Origin: Psettodes erumei
Lineage: Eukaryota > Chordata > Actinopteri > Pleuronectiformes > Psettodidae
Assembly: GCA_016785225.1 (NCBI GenBank)
Contig: JAFBJZ010000344.1
Coordinates: 1,613,501 to 1,677,500, forward strand
Length of the DNA: 64,000 nucleotides
Reading direction: 5' to 3'
Part shown: piece by piece, positions 23,901 through 38,800 of the stretch
Layout: each line of letters opens with the position of its first letter
Position numbering within the stretch: the stretch's first letter is position 1
The notes under the pieces: generated by a model
Databases searched by the model: none
What the model saw: the letters and a program-made list of their open reading frames with translations, nothing else
Told to the model about the DNA's origin: nothing
Position numbers and translations under genes: made by a program

Positions 23901-26900
23901 CGCCTGACCAACCTGCTCAGGAGGCCCTGAGGTCTGTAGGACATTTCCTGGAAACTCCTATCTTCAAGAAACAAGTGTAACTTTCATGATACCAGTGCAG
24001 CCATCTGTTGAATTCTGTCTTTTTTCAGGAACTTAAGATAAATGAGCACCACTATCTGAAAAGAAGGAATACTGTACTCCTCTCAACGGACTAGCAGATT
24101 TTTCTGTTGTTGCGAGAGTCTGAAAGTCTAAATGAAACTAAATGGCTCGTGATGCAGCCTTACTCCACAGGAAACTGTGTGAAAACCCCCCGTGCGCTCT
24201 GCATCTCTGCCTCTAAGCGCTCAAATTACATTTTGCTTTTTCTGTATTTGAATTTTTCCAGCGTCTGCATCTGCTCAGTCGGAACCAGCGGCTCACATGC
24301 TGGTTTCCTCTTCGTCTGAGATGATCATCAATCATTTAGCCACAACAGAGACACGCTTTCATACTGTCAGGAGAGTGTGAAAGCATGTTCTCACCTGTCC
24401 GGCCATGAACTGCCCGAAGCCCGGAGGGAACGTGAGCGTGGACACGAGTAGGGTGACGAGGGCGGGATACACCAGGCGCCTGACAGGAAGAGAGGGACTG
24501 CAGGGTCATTAATGAGTGCACTTGTCACACTGTATGTACACACTTGATTTCTGGGTGGTGAGCCTGGGAAGGCTATAAATAGCTCCCTGTGATGTGGGTG
24601 AAACTGACCCAATTCATACAAGGACTTCACCTAAATACATTTACACCAATACTACGCTGGCATTGTGATTTGCGTGCCAAATTCAAACAGAAGTTTGGGG
24701 GCACATGAGCAACGTTTGGATCCTCACGTATTAGCTTAACATGTTGAAACATGTCTCGTCTTAAATATATATTGGGACATTAACGGAGTAGCTCAACATT
24801 TTGTCTCTGGGGGAGAGCTAGATGAGAAAATTGCTAGCACTGTCCTGTTCAGCTGGAGGCAGGAGGTAGTTAGCTTAGCACAAAGACTGTAAAGGGCGGG
24901 AAACAGCACCTCTGGAGTTTACTAATTAATATCCAAACCAAATGTAATACGTTATCCAGTGAGTTTTAGAGGAGCTAGTGGGCAGACATTCTTACCTTTG
25001 GGCAGAGCCGCGCTAACTGTTTCCCCCTGTTTTCAATCTTTGTGCTAGGCTAAGCTAACTGGCAACAGGCCTTAGCTTCATATTTACTGCGCAGACAGGA
25101 GGGTGGTGCTAATCTTCTTGCCAAGCACTCAGTAAGAATCATGTCGAGTTTATTTCTCAAGCTGTTAAAGTGTTCCTTTAAGATGTGAAAGTAGGCCAGA
25201 GGGTCTGTCCATGAACGCGTAAAGCTTCTTTACAACCTGAGGGAGCAGATACTCACTTCCTGAGCAAGAACTTGTTGATCGTCTTCTGTTTTCTCATGCA
25301 CTCTACGATCAGCCGGTTCAGGTAGACAAAGAGAGCGCCCCGAAACCACAGGCAATCCTACAAACAGACAAAGACCCACGTGTTTGGTCTGTTGAAGGTG
25401 AAACAGAGGAGCATCCTGGGCCAAAACAAGGCACGACACAGAATCACTCCATTACTTTGCTTCACTTGCATTCACTTTCCTGAGGCTCTTTTGACAGGAA
25501 GCCTACCCATGTTAATTTCCTGTTTTCTCTTTTAAAACATTTTGGCATCAAACAAATCAAATTTAGCCCGTGGTGATGTGAGTACAGGCTCTTTCAAATT
25601 TCATGCCCTGTTCACTGAATACAAATCAACCTTCAGACCCTCGTGTGATACGGGGAGGGAGGACGCCGCACAAGGCTCTCCTCATTAACTCAGGCGCCAA
25701 ACTGCTCTGGGATCAGTTTAACGGCGTGTCAGTCCAGGGAAACACGCTCACCCGAGGATGGCGAACGCTGGCAGCTCCTGAAGGTCAAACGGGAAGTCCA
25801 GACGGAAACGGGTCTTGAACAGGGCAGTGATGGTCTCTGAGGAAAAAGATCATTGTTGTCATTGTGTGGAGACTGTAAAGCAATATGTTCATGGCAGATA
25901 TGTACACAAAAATACATCATTAAACAGGAAGGAACAGGAGAATAATGATCCCATAAAACCAGTGTCATTGTGTTGTGCCTTACCTTCCTCTTGATTCCAC
26001 ACTGCCAGCACTCTGAATATGAAGGCACTGAAGGTGGCAGCAAAGAAGCCCCTCCAGTAGTTCCTCACCGCAAAAAACGTTGACGTTACCTCGATGCTGA
26101 ACAGCACCCCTGCATCACAGGAACACGCACATTTACTCCCACACCAGAACTTCGCCAAACTATTTGGCTTTAATCACATATCCCCGAAAGCAATATTAGG
26201 GCTGCAACTAAAGATTACCTTCATTATGGAATAATTCTATCTGTAAAATGTACAAAAACCTGATTATCATTAGGTTTTCTCTCATTTATAACAAAAACCC
26301 CATCAAATATCTCTTTCAGCTTGAATAGTTATAGCTCTAAGTTTTTGGCAACGTTGACCCGATGTTGACCTCAGTAAAAAAAAAAAAACACAAAACACTA
26401 TGGTTGTATTTAGTAACTCTTCACATGACCCATTTGTGTTGCTCCATTTTTTGAAAATGCAAAAAAAAAAACCTTCATGACATCTTCTCCCTGTTCTGGT
26501 TGGATGATGTCTAGTGCATACTGTGCTGTATGTCAGTATTGATCTGGTCCAGCTGATCAAAATGAATGAGACAAAGTGTCAATCATGTGCCAAAAACAAC
26601 AACTCCAATTGCCTCTTGTTATGCAGCCACAAGCATCTGTTCTATTCAACTCAGCTCAACCAAACACAGAAAAATAATCAAAATAATGAGAAAAATAATC
26701 TGAGGTCAAGGCTTTCTTTCATCAGAAGATGATGTGAGAAGCTGATGAAGACTAAGGTAATGCCACTCTGTTATGGAGAAAAAGCAGCTCGTAATTGGAC
26801 ATTACCAGCTGAAACAACGGCAAACATCCTTCAGTCTTACCAACAGCTGCGAAACAGCATGTAGCTCTGAATCACAGTTAGACCGATGGACTGACCAAGA

Positions 26901-29900
26901 CTGGCATCCTCCGCTGCTCGCAGGGTAAATATTCTCCTCATCTAATTACAGTAGCTCCCATAATTAGCCCGCGTAATTAGATACCATTCAATCAAGAAGC
27001 TGTGGCCAGGTTGTCTTACCTCCAATGGGGGCGGCGAAGCAGCAGCCCACACCCACTGCACAGGCAGCCGACAGCATCTCCGTGTTCCTCAGCTCGTTCT
27101 GTCCGAACACAGTCAGATATACGCACAGGCATACAAACAGAGCCATGCATTCAAGTAAATACACACACACGCTCGTTTGTTTCACTATGCCCGTGGAGAC
27201 AAGTCATTGGGTATGTACTACGACTATGTCAGTATATAACAATGAATTCCTTACCCCAACCTGAACCATCACAACTGAAGGCCTAACCCTAACCCTTCAC
27301 CTCGTCCTAACCTACACCTGATGCTATCCTTAACCCAAACAGCCATTTAAACCTGCGGGGTTTCCACATCTTGGTCCCTAAAAAGCAGCTAGACCCCACA
27401 AGTATAGTAGGCTCCCAGTTTTTTCAGATCCCAAGAATATAGTAAAACAAGCCCACGCACACATACACGCAAATACCACAAACACACAACATACAACAAA
27501 TGCATTCCTCGTGAAAAATCAAAGTCACCAACTACATTTACGAATGCAACGGTTTCCCCGTACAGCTGCTACTGAATCTCTTCACACTCGATAAGATTAC
27601 ACACGTGAGCGGTGGGATATGGGAGACTGTAATTGAAAACACAGGATTGAGTGCAGAAATCATGGAATGAGATGTTTGTACTGAAGCATAGGCAACACAG
27701 ATCGATGCCTCACTGCGACGGTTCACTGAGCAGAACCAAACCTAGCGCAGACAAATGGAAAGCCATCAATCTATCTCAGCCTGTGTAATGTGCAGCATGG
27801 ATTATTAATGTGAATGGAATTGGCAATAAAAAAAACAACAAAACTATCTGACTCATGCATTCATACCTTGCTTCCCTCAAAGGGTTCTTCCTTTAGCAGT
27901 AAAAGTGAAACAAAAAAAAGAGAAATATGTCTGAGTGCCATCTGTGTGGGTGGAGAGGTTACCTTTTCTTTTTTATCCTCCTCCTGGAAGACATCCAACT
28001 CATTAAACAAACCACACAAAATTAAACAAGCGCCGAACGAGCTCCGGCAAACACGGTCTTGATTCCACGGCGGACGGGATTAACATGTTCCCAGACTGAT
28101 TATGTTTGATGGCCTGCAGTCGACCCCTGGACTGTTTGAGTCTGTCTAACTGTGCTGACATGCGTTTTCCTTCCTCCGCATCACTGAGGTCTGGTGGGGT
28201 TGGTACACAGAGGGGGAGCGCTCCCCCCTTCCTGTAGGAAAGCACCGCATTGTTCGGTGCAGAAACAGACAGGAGCCCAGGGATGAGGTCTTGTGTGAGT
28301 GGAGGCGAGAATGCGTCCTGGAGAGTGGCAGAAAGTCAAAGAAACGTCAAAGACCTTTCATTGTGCAGCTGCCTTTGTGTGTGGTTTGTTCGTTTTCTAC
28401 AGGGCAGAAGATAAACATGGAGAGAATCCTCTAATCCTCCTAAAAATAAGATGTTGCTACCACATCTATATGAATAGAACTATACTGTATTGATATTATG
28501 TATACACATATGGTACTTCTGTAACAATTAAACCTCAATAAGGCCTTCAGAGTTTCATTATTTATGTCTTGAGCTTCACATATATTGCTTATGGTACGTG
28601 TAGTACAAGAATGAAAATAGCCTCTGAATTGTCATATATTATTGTACTTTTTAAGTAGTTTAAGGTTTGCAGGGAAAATCAACCCAAAAACACTGCTGAT
28701 GTTCCCTGCATTCATAACCATCAGTGGTAATCATCGAGTCCCCCGAGATGAATTAAAAAAAAAAAAAAAAAGTCTTCCTCGATTCCACCATTTGGCACAC
28801 TTAGTACTGAGGCATAAAAGGCAGAGGCGGCCCAATGGTCGAAGAAGCGGCTAATGAGAGAAAGGTCCTCAGTTTGATCGCCAAATTATGGCGGGCTAAT
28901 GAGGTGCTCCTTAACTCTCAACTGCTCCAGCCCAGCCGGTCGTCGGCCAACAGATTAGACTGTGGCTGTGAACGGTGCAGAGTGTGCACGGGGTGTTGTC
29001 CTGAAAAGGAGAGAGCGTTGGCCTCACTGTGACACTTCCCTCGACTAAAACCAGGATAAATAAGCTTCTGAAGGTACAGTATAATGCCCAGCTACGGAAC
29101 AATTAACAATTAATTACAATTTAGATAAGGAAGATTTATTCAAATCATGAACTCATCATCATTTTCTGTTTGCTTCACTGTGGACGATGTTAAGCGATAA
29201 ATAAACTATTCGTTGCATTGAAAGCACCCTCACTTTACCTTTAGTGCCCAAATCCTTTGCACAGTACTGTACAGTACGTGTGTCATTATAACTCCCCTAA
29301 CTTTCAGAAATATTACAGCACACAATATTACAGAAATACGACCGCGCTGTTTTCGAAACAGCTTCAGTGCGTTTGCCATTCTCACCATGTAAATCCCGCC
29401 GAAGAGAGCAGCCATGAACTTGCTCAGGAGAGCGGCGCACAGGCTGGCAACGTGAACGAAGGGTCCCTGAGAGGGAGGACGGGACAGAGAGATAAGGATG
29501 TTAGCCGACGAGACGGGACTGAAAGCACACTGTAGCGCTGAGCGGGAAGTACTGCACTCAAGGTCACAGGCATTATTCTCTGCGAGATGAAAACCTGCTT
29601 AGGTTCAGTTCAAACAATGCCATTACCGCCCCCAAATGTGAAACACGTGTTCTTAGCAGTAAATCACCTTCTTATTTTCACAGCCCTGACTTTAAAGATA
29701 CTAGAAGATTAGGAAATTCTCCCGACAGGAAGCTTCAAAAACTGTCAAGCTGTCTGTCTTGCATGATTTGTACCTCAATGAAGAGTGTAAGTGCAAGCAA
29801 CAAAGAAAAAAAAATACCTACCTCCTTCCCCAGGGGCATCCCACTGCCCAGGGCGCAGGTCAGACCGATGACTTTGGCCACAAAAGTCTTAAAAGTCAGG

Positions 29901-32781
29901 TACTCCTTCAGGACCACCCCCCTCAGTATCGTCTTCATCTCAGGAATACCTGAGCCTTGCAACACAAAGAGACGTCAGGTGGGATGACGGAGTGGAGAGA
30001 AGAGAGGAGTTGAAAGGGAGCAATTACAGAGAGAGGGATGAGTGGAATAAATGAAGAGCCCGGTGGGGGGGGGTTGAGGGCAAAGGCTGATTGATATTCA
30101 TATAGTTTTCTGTGTGCACATCTCACGAGAGGTATATTTTATGGATTTTCTGCTGACATGACCCCTGCGAAACGTACGACAACATGTCCTCGGAGGCCTT
30201 GCAGTGCTTTAGAGAGCCAATTACATTATTCAAACAGAAACGTGGGCATGCATTTGAGATATGAATATATGTGTTTATGCATAAATTCTTGCATGCGTGC
30301 CTTACCCACAGCCTGAGGCGCTAGGATCTGCGTGAATCCTGCTGAGAAGGTGATGAGCACCACAGGGTAGGTGACCCAGGCGATGTACTGCAGGAGCATG
30401 TTACTGTCCAGTCCACCATACATCCACTTCTGTGCTGCACATACACACACACACACACACACAAACACAAGTAACTTCATCACAGTATAATGCCATACAA
30501 AAAACCCCCAACATCCTTCAGAGCTTATACATTTAAAAACACCAACCGCAAGGAGTTGCAAGCCGAAAAGGTCGCGACCACCCACTGACCATTTTTCCCT
30601 TTCCCGACCTTTCTGGCTCTCAACTCCTTGAAACAAAGTTGTGTCAAATTGTGACACGTCACTGTGACTTGATTGTCTCATAGCAGAAACAGAGTATGTC
30701 GATGAAAGAGGAACCAGAAGTTTAATTTAAAAGAAAATGTTCAAGGAGTTGCTTGTATTTATAGGAATTTACAACTTTAGTTAGGTCAAAATCAGGTTAA
30801 GATTTCTCTGTCGAGCTAAATTAGTTTTTGAAACCAGCACCGAGTTAATTGAGTGTCAGTGTTGAAGCTGGTGCATGTGGTGCCATGTGGGAGCCAAAAT
30901 TGCATTTATTGATCCTTTACATATTAATGAAAGTCACTTTGTTAGCTACTTTTCCAGATCAATATAATTCGGTGGCAGCGTGCCAGTCAATTTGGATTCA
31001 TATTTTACCAGGACTACACTTGACACGATGCCCGAAGTTTGAAAACGGCAGCTTCCAACGCTTCATCCCTTTCGCGAAGTCGTCGCCTGCACAAGAACAT
31101 TCGCTGCGCGTCCGTCCGTCTCTCTAACTCCTTCCTCTCTCTTTCTAGCTCCCTGTCTCTTTCCTACCTTCTTGGCAGAAGGCGATGGCGTAGTCCATGA
31201 CCCAGCTGACCAGAGCCATGAGCAGTCCCAGGAGAATCAGGAAGATCCAGTCCTCGCCCACCCGCGAGATCAGGAACTTCTGGCAGCGAGACGCACACAC
31301 TGAGGGCACAGAGGTGAAAAAGAGAGCTGTGACTCTTCTCTCTCAAATGACTCCTCAAATTACATATTTTCTGATAGAAGCAGAGGAGAACATGCAGGTT
31401 TGGACTTAAAGATTAGTAAAGTGGGCAAGTCTTATCCCATCAGAAAATTTTGCTCCAGTTCTGTGGCGACAAGTAAATACTGTAAGAGACAGCGGAGGCT
31501 CATATGAGAAAAAACTGTGTCATGAGCGGTATTTCAGTCCTCAATTCCAACACGATTTAACCCCAATATCACACCTCCAGTATGAGAGTAGGAACACAAA
31601 CACACACACTCACAGCTGGGTCACCGTTATAAATTCTTGCCGCTGCATTATAATCCATAACTCTGAGTTAGGTCGGCTAAAAGAAGCATCGTTGGACTCA
31701 TTTCTTCCCGCTTGTCTACGGACACTGCCAAAGCCTGGAATTCACTCCAGTATCCAGAGCAGTCATAGATGTGCGCCTCCCCAGAGAAGCTAAAAATGTG
31801 CTACTAACACATTTGCCAGATCCATATTCAAAAAAAAAGTAAAGATATCTCAAGCTGCTTTTTTTTTTTTTTAACCCACCCTACTTGGAACTCATATAGT
31901 GACGTCTGTCACTACGATTTTTCGGCCTCTACTTGTTTCGCCTCTTCTAATAGCACATTTTCTTCTATATGACAATTTATAACTACAGGGAACTCCTGTA
32001 ACTCTCCTGTCATGATCACGCTCACCCATATTTCTTTTTTATTTGAATGACACTGCTACTGTATAGACTTAATAATAAATAATATAATATAATACTTTGG
32101 GATGTCGCTGCAGTCTTCCCGGCGCCGGATTCAGGTCCAGGGAGGGGCACTGAGTCTGTCGAGGTCTGTGGGCGTGACGGGACAAGCTGCCTGGCGACCG
32201 CAGCACCTGCCTAACTTGTCACCCAGCAGGTGCCACGGACACACAGTGGACACCCTTTGTTTTTGGGGTTGTTTTGTTTTTTTTGTTTAAAAAGAGCAAC
32301 ATTTCACAGAGGTATCAAAGACAGAGCTACCTGACACATTCTGTGGGAAAGTCCCATTCCCGCAGCCTCTCTCCTTTTATCCCTCCCTCCTCTGACGCAC
32401 ACATACACACACACACACACACACACAGTTCGTCTGGCACCTGCCATCCTACTTTGCGCTCACATCCGCAGGCTCAGTGGCACTCGCAGACGTCTCCTCC
32501 TCATCCCCACGACAAAATCGCACCCGGTACCAGACATTTTCTCCACCTCTGCTGACGCTGCAGCGTCACTTGCCGAGCGTGCAGCATGAGACACGATGCT
32601 GAAGATCTGAGCAATGGCAGACCAAATCCCAAAAAGATGCACTCCGCTAGTCAAAATAGACACACGGGCTTTTAGATCTCCATCACGGGTGGAGGCATGT
32701 GTAGGCAGCAGCTTCAGTCCTTGATCTGAGCCCAGGCACACACTCGTAGACTATCGCCCGCAGAGATGACGCACACACGCG

Positions 32782-32817
<36 letters not shown>

Positions 32818-35800
32818 CCCCCCGCCAAACCTGGAGGTTCTCTTCTCACACATTATCTAACAAAGACGAGGGCAGAGCCGGTCCAGCCCAAGCGTCTACC
32901 GAAAGACGGGTCTAAAAATACAAAACACCTCTTCATCTACGTGCTCGTGTAAGCACACAGCACGCAGTCAGCGGGCACACAAATCACTCGGGCTGGCTCC
33001 TGATCTGAGAGCGATTGTTTTAAATGGCCCCCATTACGGCCAGTGAGCGCCGCTGAGCTGATATAGTGTAGCTTTCACCTACGGCGCAATCTATCGAGCC
33101 CTAATCAGATCAGCAGTCGCCGGGAGCCAAAAGGCAGAGCCAGAGACTGGAAAACAGTGCGTTTGTCTCCGCTCGCGCAGGAACTGAGAAGACGGCAACT
33201 ACCTTTCCCTCAATACTGAAAGATGTGAACAGGAAGTGTAACTGTTGTTTCTGGCCATTAAAAGAAAGCCAAATGACTTAATGCCAGTCCCTGCTGGCAT
33301 CGTGCCGACAGACCACCCTGTCACTGGATGACTGACGAAGCTGAGGAAAATGCAAAAATGTATGAATTAGAACTCTAATGCAAGATCTGGGGTTGCATGT
33401 CTATTTTGGTCCAGATTTAACACCCTGAGCACCAGAGACATTTAAATTCAAATCATACTGGACTGAGGAAGAAAGACAAGAAATCCAGGGAGTTTTTCTC
33501 TTAAGATATCAACGTCCCAGTTTCATCCACCACATCAATACAGTGCAGGCGAGGAGAGCATCATTTGTGGAACTCAAAGCACTGAAGAACAATATGGAAA
33601 CGCGTCTTTCTAAGAAACAACATCTCATGGACACTGTTAGCACGGATAATCCCCAGACTTTACTGCGAATAGTTTGTTCCACCATGGAGGTTATGTTGTC
33701 ATGGCAGTGACACCAGAACCGGATGGTTTGAGGTGTACACCACACGAGTGGCGGCTCCCCGGCTCGACTCCTGCCGGCAGTGCTTGAATCTTTATAGGGA
33801 CTTTTTCTGGCAGCTCTTACATTTTAATTTGGGTGAACCGAACCTTTTAGCAATGCACTGCTGCTCTGTTGACTCACAAAAAATAATCCCTTAAACCTCA
33901 GCAACCTACCTAAATTCAGGTGAAATAAACCATAAATAAAAACTAGGATCCTTCACTCCGCTGCAGTTGAGCGCGCCGGCCCGGAGTGGAGCTCTCTCCA
34001 GGTGCCACTCCCTTATCTGCAGTCATCTGCGAAGACGAGACGTGAAATAATCTGACAGTCCTGATCAGCGGCCCGCTCACACAAACAGAAATGCACTCGG
34101 AGCGAGGCAAACGCACACACACACACACGGTGGGCCACTGGCAGCCAGCAGAGGGGGCTGTCCTTGCCTGACATTGAGACAGTCCTGATGGCTGGAGGTC
34201 ACTGCTCAGATCAATCACATCTAATCCCGTGCGCATCCCCCTCCTGCTCCCTTGTGTCAGGTGGCCACTCTCTCTGCTGTACTTGAAGAAGCCAATGTTT
34301 TCACACAACTTTCACGCTTGCCCGAGCGCTGCAGTCCGCCATGGGCTCCACACACACACACATCAGATGCACTTTCTTTATGTCTACTGAGCACTGCTTT
34401 GGTCTGACCTTCAGGACAGGTCCGCGCACTTCGCTGCCTAAGATGCGGGGACTCGCCACACGATCGTCACTCACACTGGCACTTTGCACAGGGGTCTTTC
34501 TCATACTCCAGCAGATCTGCAGCACGACTACGCACGCTGGTGTTCCTCCGCAGTCCCCCGCCATCCCGCGGTCCTCCGTCCCGCAGGCGGGCTGCTTCCT
34601 CCTTGGCATACACCCCCAGCTCCTGGGTGTACCGCCCATACATCTGTGCATGCAAAAGACAGGAAAGAAAAGACAGCTTTTTTGTACAGGTGCTGCGAGT
34701 GGGAGGCAGTGACAGACACAACAGGGTTTTTTTTTTTTTGGCTTGGTCAGGGGTAAATACCGTCAGCGTCTGTAAACACGCCACCTCACCAGGTTCACCT
34801 TCACATTCTTAATTTGGTGCAATATGAAATCTCCTCCTTAAATTCTGCCTTTGCAAGGACTGACAATGTTGGAGAGGTGTGAATTTAACAGCACGCTTTT
34901 ATTCTGACGGTTGCAGCGGTATGGAAACAGCTTGCAATGAAGAGAGCTGTTTCAAGTATTTTGTCAAAGCTATATGAGAAGGCCAGAATATTAGGTACTA
35001 CCGAGCACAACATCACCACCACGGCTTCAATAATCAACATAAAGTAGAATCCCGACATTTCTGACAGCGTCAACAAAAACAGTAACGTCAACTTTGTAGA
35101 AGTCACGTGTTGCATTAGCTTGTGTGACAATGTACAGGTGTGCACCTCATGAAGTGACCAGTGAGTGCGATTCACAGCTTTCACTCACCAGTCATGAATC
35201 CGCATCAGAGAGATGAGCAGACAATAAGCTCCACCTCCCAGCGCCTGGCTGATTAGCTCTACACGGCTGCCATGCAATTGACTCCTAACGACAAGAGGCA
35301 GCCAAGAGCACGCAAAGTCAGTCCTGTATAAAGCCTGTGCCGGAGCAGTGTGTGTTGTTGCTGCAGTTCTGTTAGTCAGTGTGTCATTCCTAACACCGTG
35401 ATGGAGCTTTTCAAGAGTCTGTTAGGTGTAGTGACGGTGGTTGTTTTGGTTTGTGATGTTGCTGCTCAGAATTCCTGGGTGTTGCCTCTGCAGCAACATC
35501 CACTTTCTTCTGTGTCCTCTCAGCAGCAGCGGAAGGTTCCTCCACCTGCAGCTCCCTTTGACAAATGCCATGTGGAGGAGAGGGAGAAGATCCAGTGTGG
35601 GTCTCCGGATATCACGGCTGAGCAGTGTGAAGACATAAACTGCTGCTTCGATAGACACTGCTACTTTGGGAAAATGGGTATCTATAGTTTCTAATACCTC
35701 AAATGCAAAAACTGCACATAAGTAACAAAAAATAACCTACTGCAATTGAATATTTGCCCCTTTCACCCAGTGACTGTGCAGTGTACTAGGAATGGCCTCT

Positions 35801-38800
35801 TCTTGGTCATTGTGGCTCGAGATGCCACTTTGCCCCCCATCGATGTGGATTCCGTCAGCCTACTGGAAACAAACAATCCCTCCTGTACCCCTGCTGGTGT
35901 CACGTCTGCCTTTGCTATCTTTCAGTTCCCTGTGACTGCATGTGGCACTACCGTCAAGGTGGGTGGCGAGGTCTCGTGGCTTGTTTGACGCTTTTGGGTT
36001 TGTAACATGGTTGGTTTACTTTCAAAACTCTATAAATGCCAGTGGTGACTTTTTTTATTATAGCTGTGTCCCTGGGGAAACCCAAATTGATAAAACTCGA
36101 TCTGGATTGTGTATAAAAGCAGTTTATGCCATACTGCTCTCCTTATCTGTCTAAAATGCAACATGGCAAGAAACAAAGCTTCATAATGTGGTATTTTTAG
36201 CTGGATAAATGACCCAAACTGACTTTCAGAATTGTTCTTTCTTACTGTCAATGCTTTCTCTTGCTGAAGGAGGAAGAGGGTTATGTGGTGTATGAGAACC
36301 ACATGTCGTCTTCATATGAAGTGGGAATTGGCCCCAGAGGATCAATCACCAGGGACAGTCATTTTGAGTGAGTTCATATGAAATCAGCCCTCTTGGTTTA
36401 GTGTCCCACCCCCAAGTTTTACTTTTCCTGAACTGTTTTCATCTTCCTGCTCGACAGGTTGCTGTTCCAGTGTAGGTACTCCAGCACAGGTGTGGAGGCT
36501 CTCGTCATGGAGGTGAACGACATTCCCCAACCCGTGCCGGTTGCTGCCATGGGTCCCCTGAGAGTCGAGCTCAGGTTGGGCAATGGGGAGTGTACCTCAA
36601 AGGGATGCGTCGAGGGTGAGTGGTGCAGCTGTCTTGGAAAGAGTGCAGAGCATGCATGGCGCCTTTCACGCTAAAACTGTACTCTTGACTTCAGAGGTGG
36701 CAGCGTATAGCTCCTTCTACGCTCCAGAGGACTATCCCATCACTAAAGTGCTGAGGGATCCTTTGTATGTTGAGGTGCAAGTCCTGGAGAGGTCAGATCC
36801 AGACATTGTCTTGAACCTGGAGCACTGCTGGGCCACCTCCACCCCCAATCCTCACAGCCAGCCACAGTGGGACCTTCTGATCAATGGGTGTGTTGGGGAT
36901 TAAGATGGCTTCTTAAATGACTGACTTTTGGACCTTGTGTTTTCTGTGACAAGCTGCTCTTGCCTACAGGTGTCCCTACCGTGAAGACCGTTACCTGACC
37001 ATGATGGTGCCTGTAGATGCCTCCTCTGGCCTTCAGTACCCGTCGCACTACAAACGTTTCATTGTGAAAATGTTCACGTTTGTAGATCAGAGCACCTTCT
37101 CCCCTCAGAACAATGTGGTACAGTTTACTGCGACCGTTTGTCTCAACTGGGGAAAAATGCAATTTGTTCATTCTCCTTGAATGTGCAGCATGGGTTTCTC
37201 GTTTCAGCTGTTCATCCACTGCGCCACGGAAGCGTGTTATCCCACCAGCACAAACTCTTGCGAACAGCCCTGCTACCGGCAACGTGAGTATCTCTGTAGT
37301 GACTAATGTGTTGGCTCTGGAGCTGCAGCTAGAGTCGAGTAAAGATGATGTAGCTGAAACTAGAGACTGTTTAAGGCCTCTTTGCTCAACAAATGTACAC
37401 TACTGACAATTGTGATGTCTTTCTCTTGCAGGGAGGACAGCTGCAGTGAAAGTTTCCTCAAACCAGAAGGCTCTGGTCTCAAGTGGAGAGGTGACCCTGA
37501 CTGAAACGGGGGCTTCGTCTGCTCCCACCGCTAAGTCAAAGAGCTGATGGTCCACTGGCAGCCATGTTTGGTCATGACTTTTAATAAAAGCCCACCACCT
37601 AATTGGCTCGTGTCTGAAACCTTTTCTTGGTCACTAGCTTTGTTTGTACATTCTGATTATATGCTGTGGAGGAAATGTTGCACTCAGCTAGTCTTTGTAG
37701 CATGCCCCATTGACATGAGAATCATGACTGACTCGCATGTGTTAAGTCCCCTCTGTATGCTACAACTTGCAATGTCTGTCTCTCCTCCACTCACTCTGTG
37801 CACTGCCTCCCTCTATGTCCCACACCAACTCCTCCCCACCCCTTCATTGAGATGGGCATCACGACTTGCTCGCTCTGCTCCCATGAACAGGAGGTGTGGA
37901 GGGAAAGCAGAGCAGGTGTACAGCCCCCCTGCACTGACTGGCAAGCGAAGGGGACTGTCCATCTCCCTCTGCTCTTACTTCCAACCTGCCAGGAAGTGTT
38001 TAAGCAAAAAGCCAGCTGTCCTGTGGGAGATAATTTGGACAGCTGCCGTGTGCCGATGCATAAACATGGCAGAGGTGTGAAATGTAAACATGCTTCACCA
38101 GTGATTAAGAACACTGGTGGTTAAAGCAATCTGATGGATGCAGAGTGGTGATGTGTGGTATGCTAATGAAAAAGTTAAACAAATGAGTGGCAGCGTAAAG
38201 TGTATCCTCAGCAAGTGCGAACAGGGGAAACAACCATGGATGTGCTTGAAAAAGTGAGAACACCCTAAAGGGAACTTGTGATGAAGCCATCCCTTGAATC
38301 TGGGTTTGGCTTTGTGAGGTGAAGACATGACCTTCACACCAGCACGCTCTGCCTTAATTTCCCCAACCCAGCAACAAATGATAGAATTGCTACTTGTAAT
38401 AAATTCTTGATCAACTAAATTATTGAACGAAAGATGTGAAATGTCACACACAAATGGCCAAGCCAGCACCAGACAAACACCAACGGGGCCCGTTTCTCTC
38501 AGGCCTGCATGCAAGCGATTACTGGCCATCTGGAGCAAGGCCCCCTGGGAGCACAGCAGGTGGGACCCTGTGGGTTAAATGAGCTGTTGTCTAAAACCAG
38601 TTTCCCTCCCACGCAACCAACTTCTGTATCTGCGTGAGTCACTTTGCCTCCCACGTTGCAACCCTTCAAACCAGTTCAACTCCTGCCTCCCACCAGCCGC
38701 TATTGACTGGTGTTCTCACAGACCGCGATGCGCTCAGAGAGCAGTGTTCCACCTCAGCGCAAAAATAGTTTTACAATGGGCACACAACAGGAGGTGTTTA

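Noticed and set aside
27283..27300. Telomere-like CTAACCCTAACCC motif (possible interstitial telomere)
   Set aside because: Only two units, embedded in a longer non-telomeric dispersed repeat with further recognisable words on both sides.
33733..33790. tRNA-like B-box words (GGCTCGACTCC)
   Set aside because: No matching A-box, no acceptor stem and no cloverleaf could be formed by eye.
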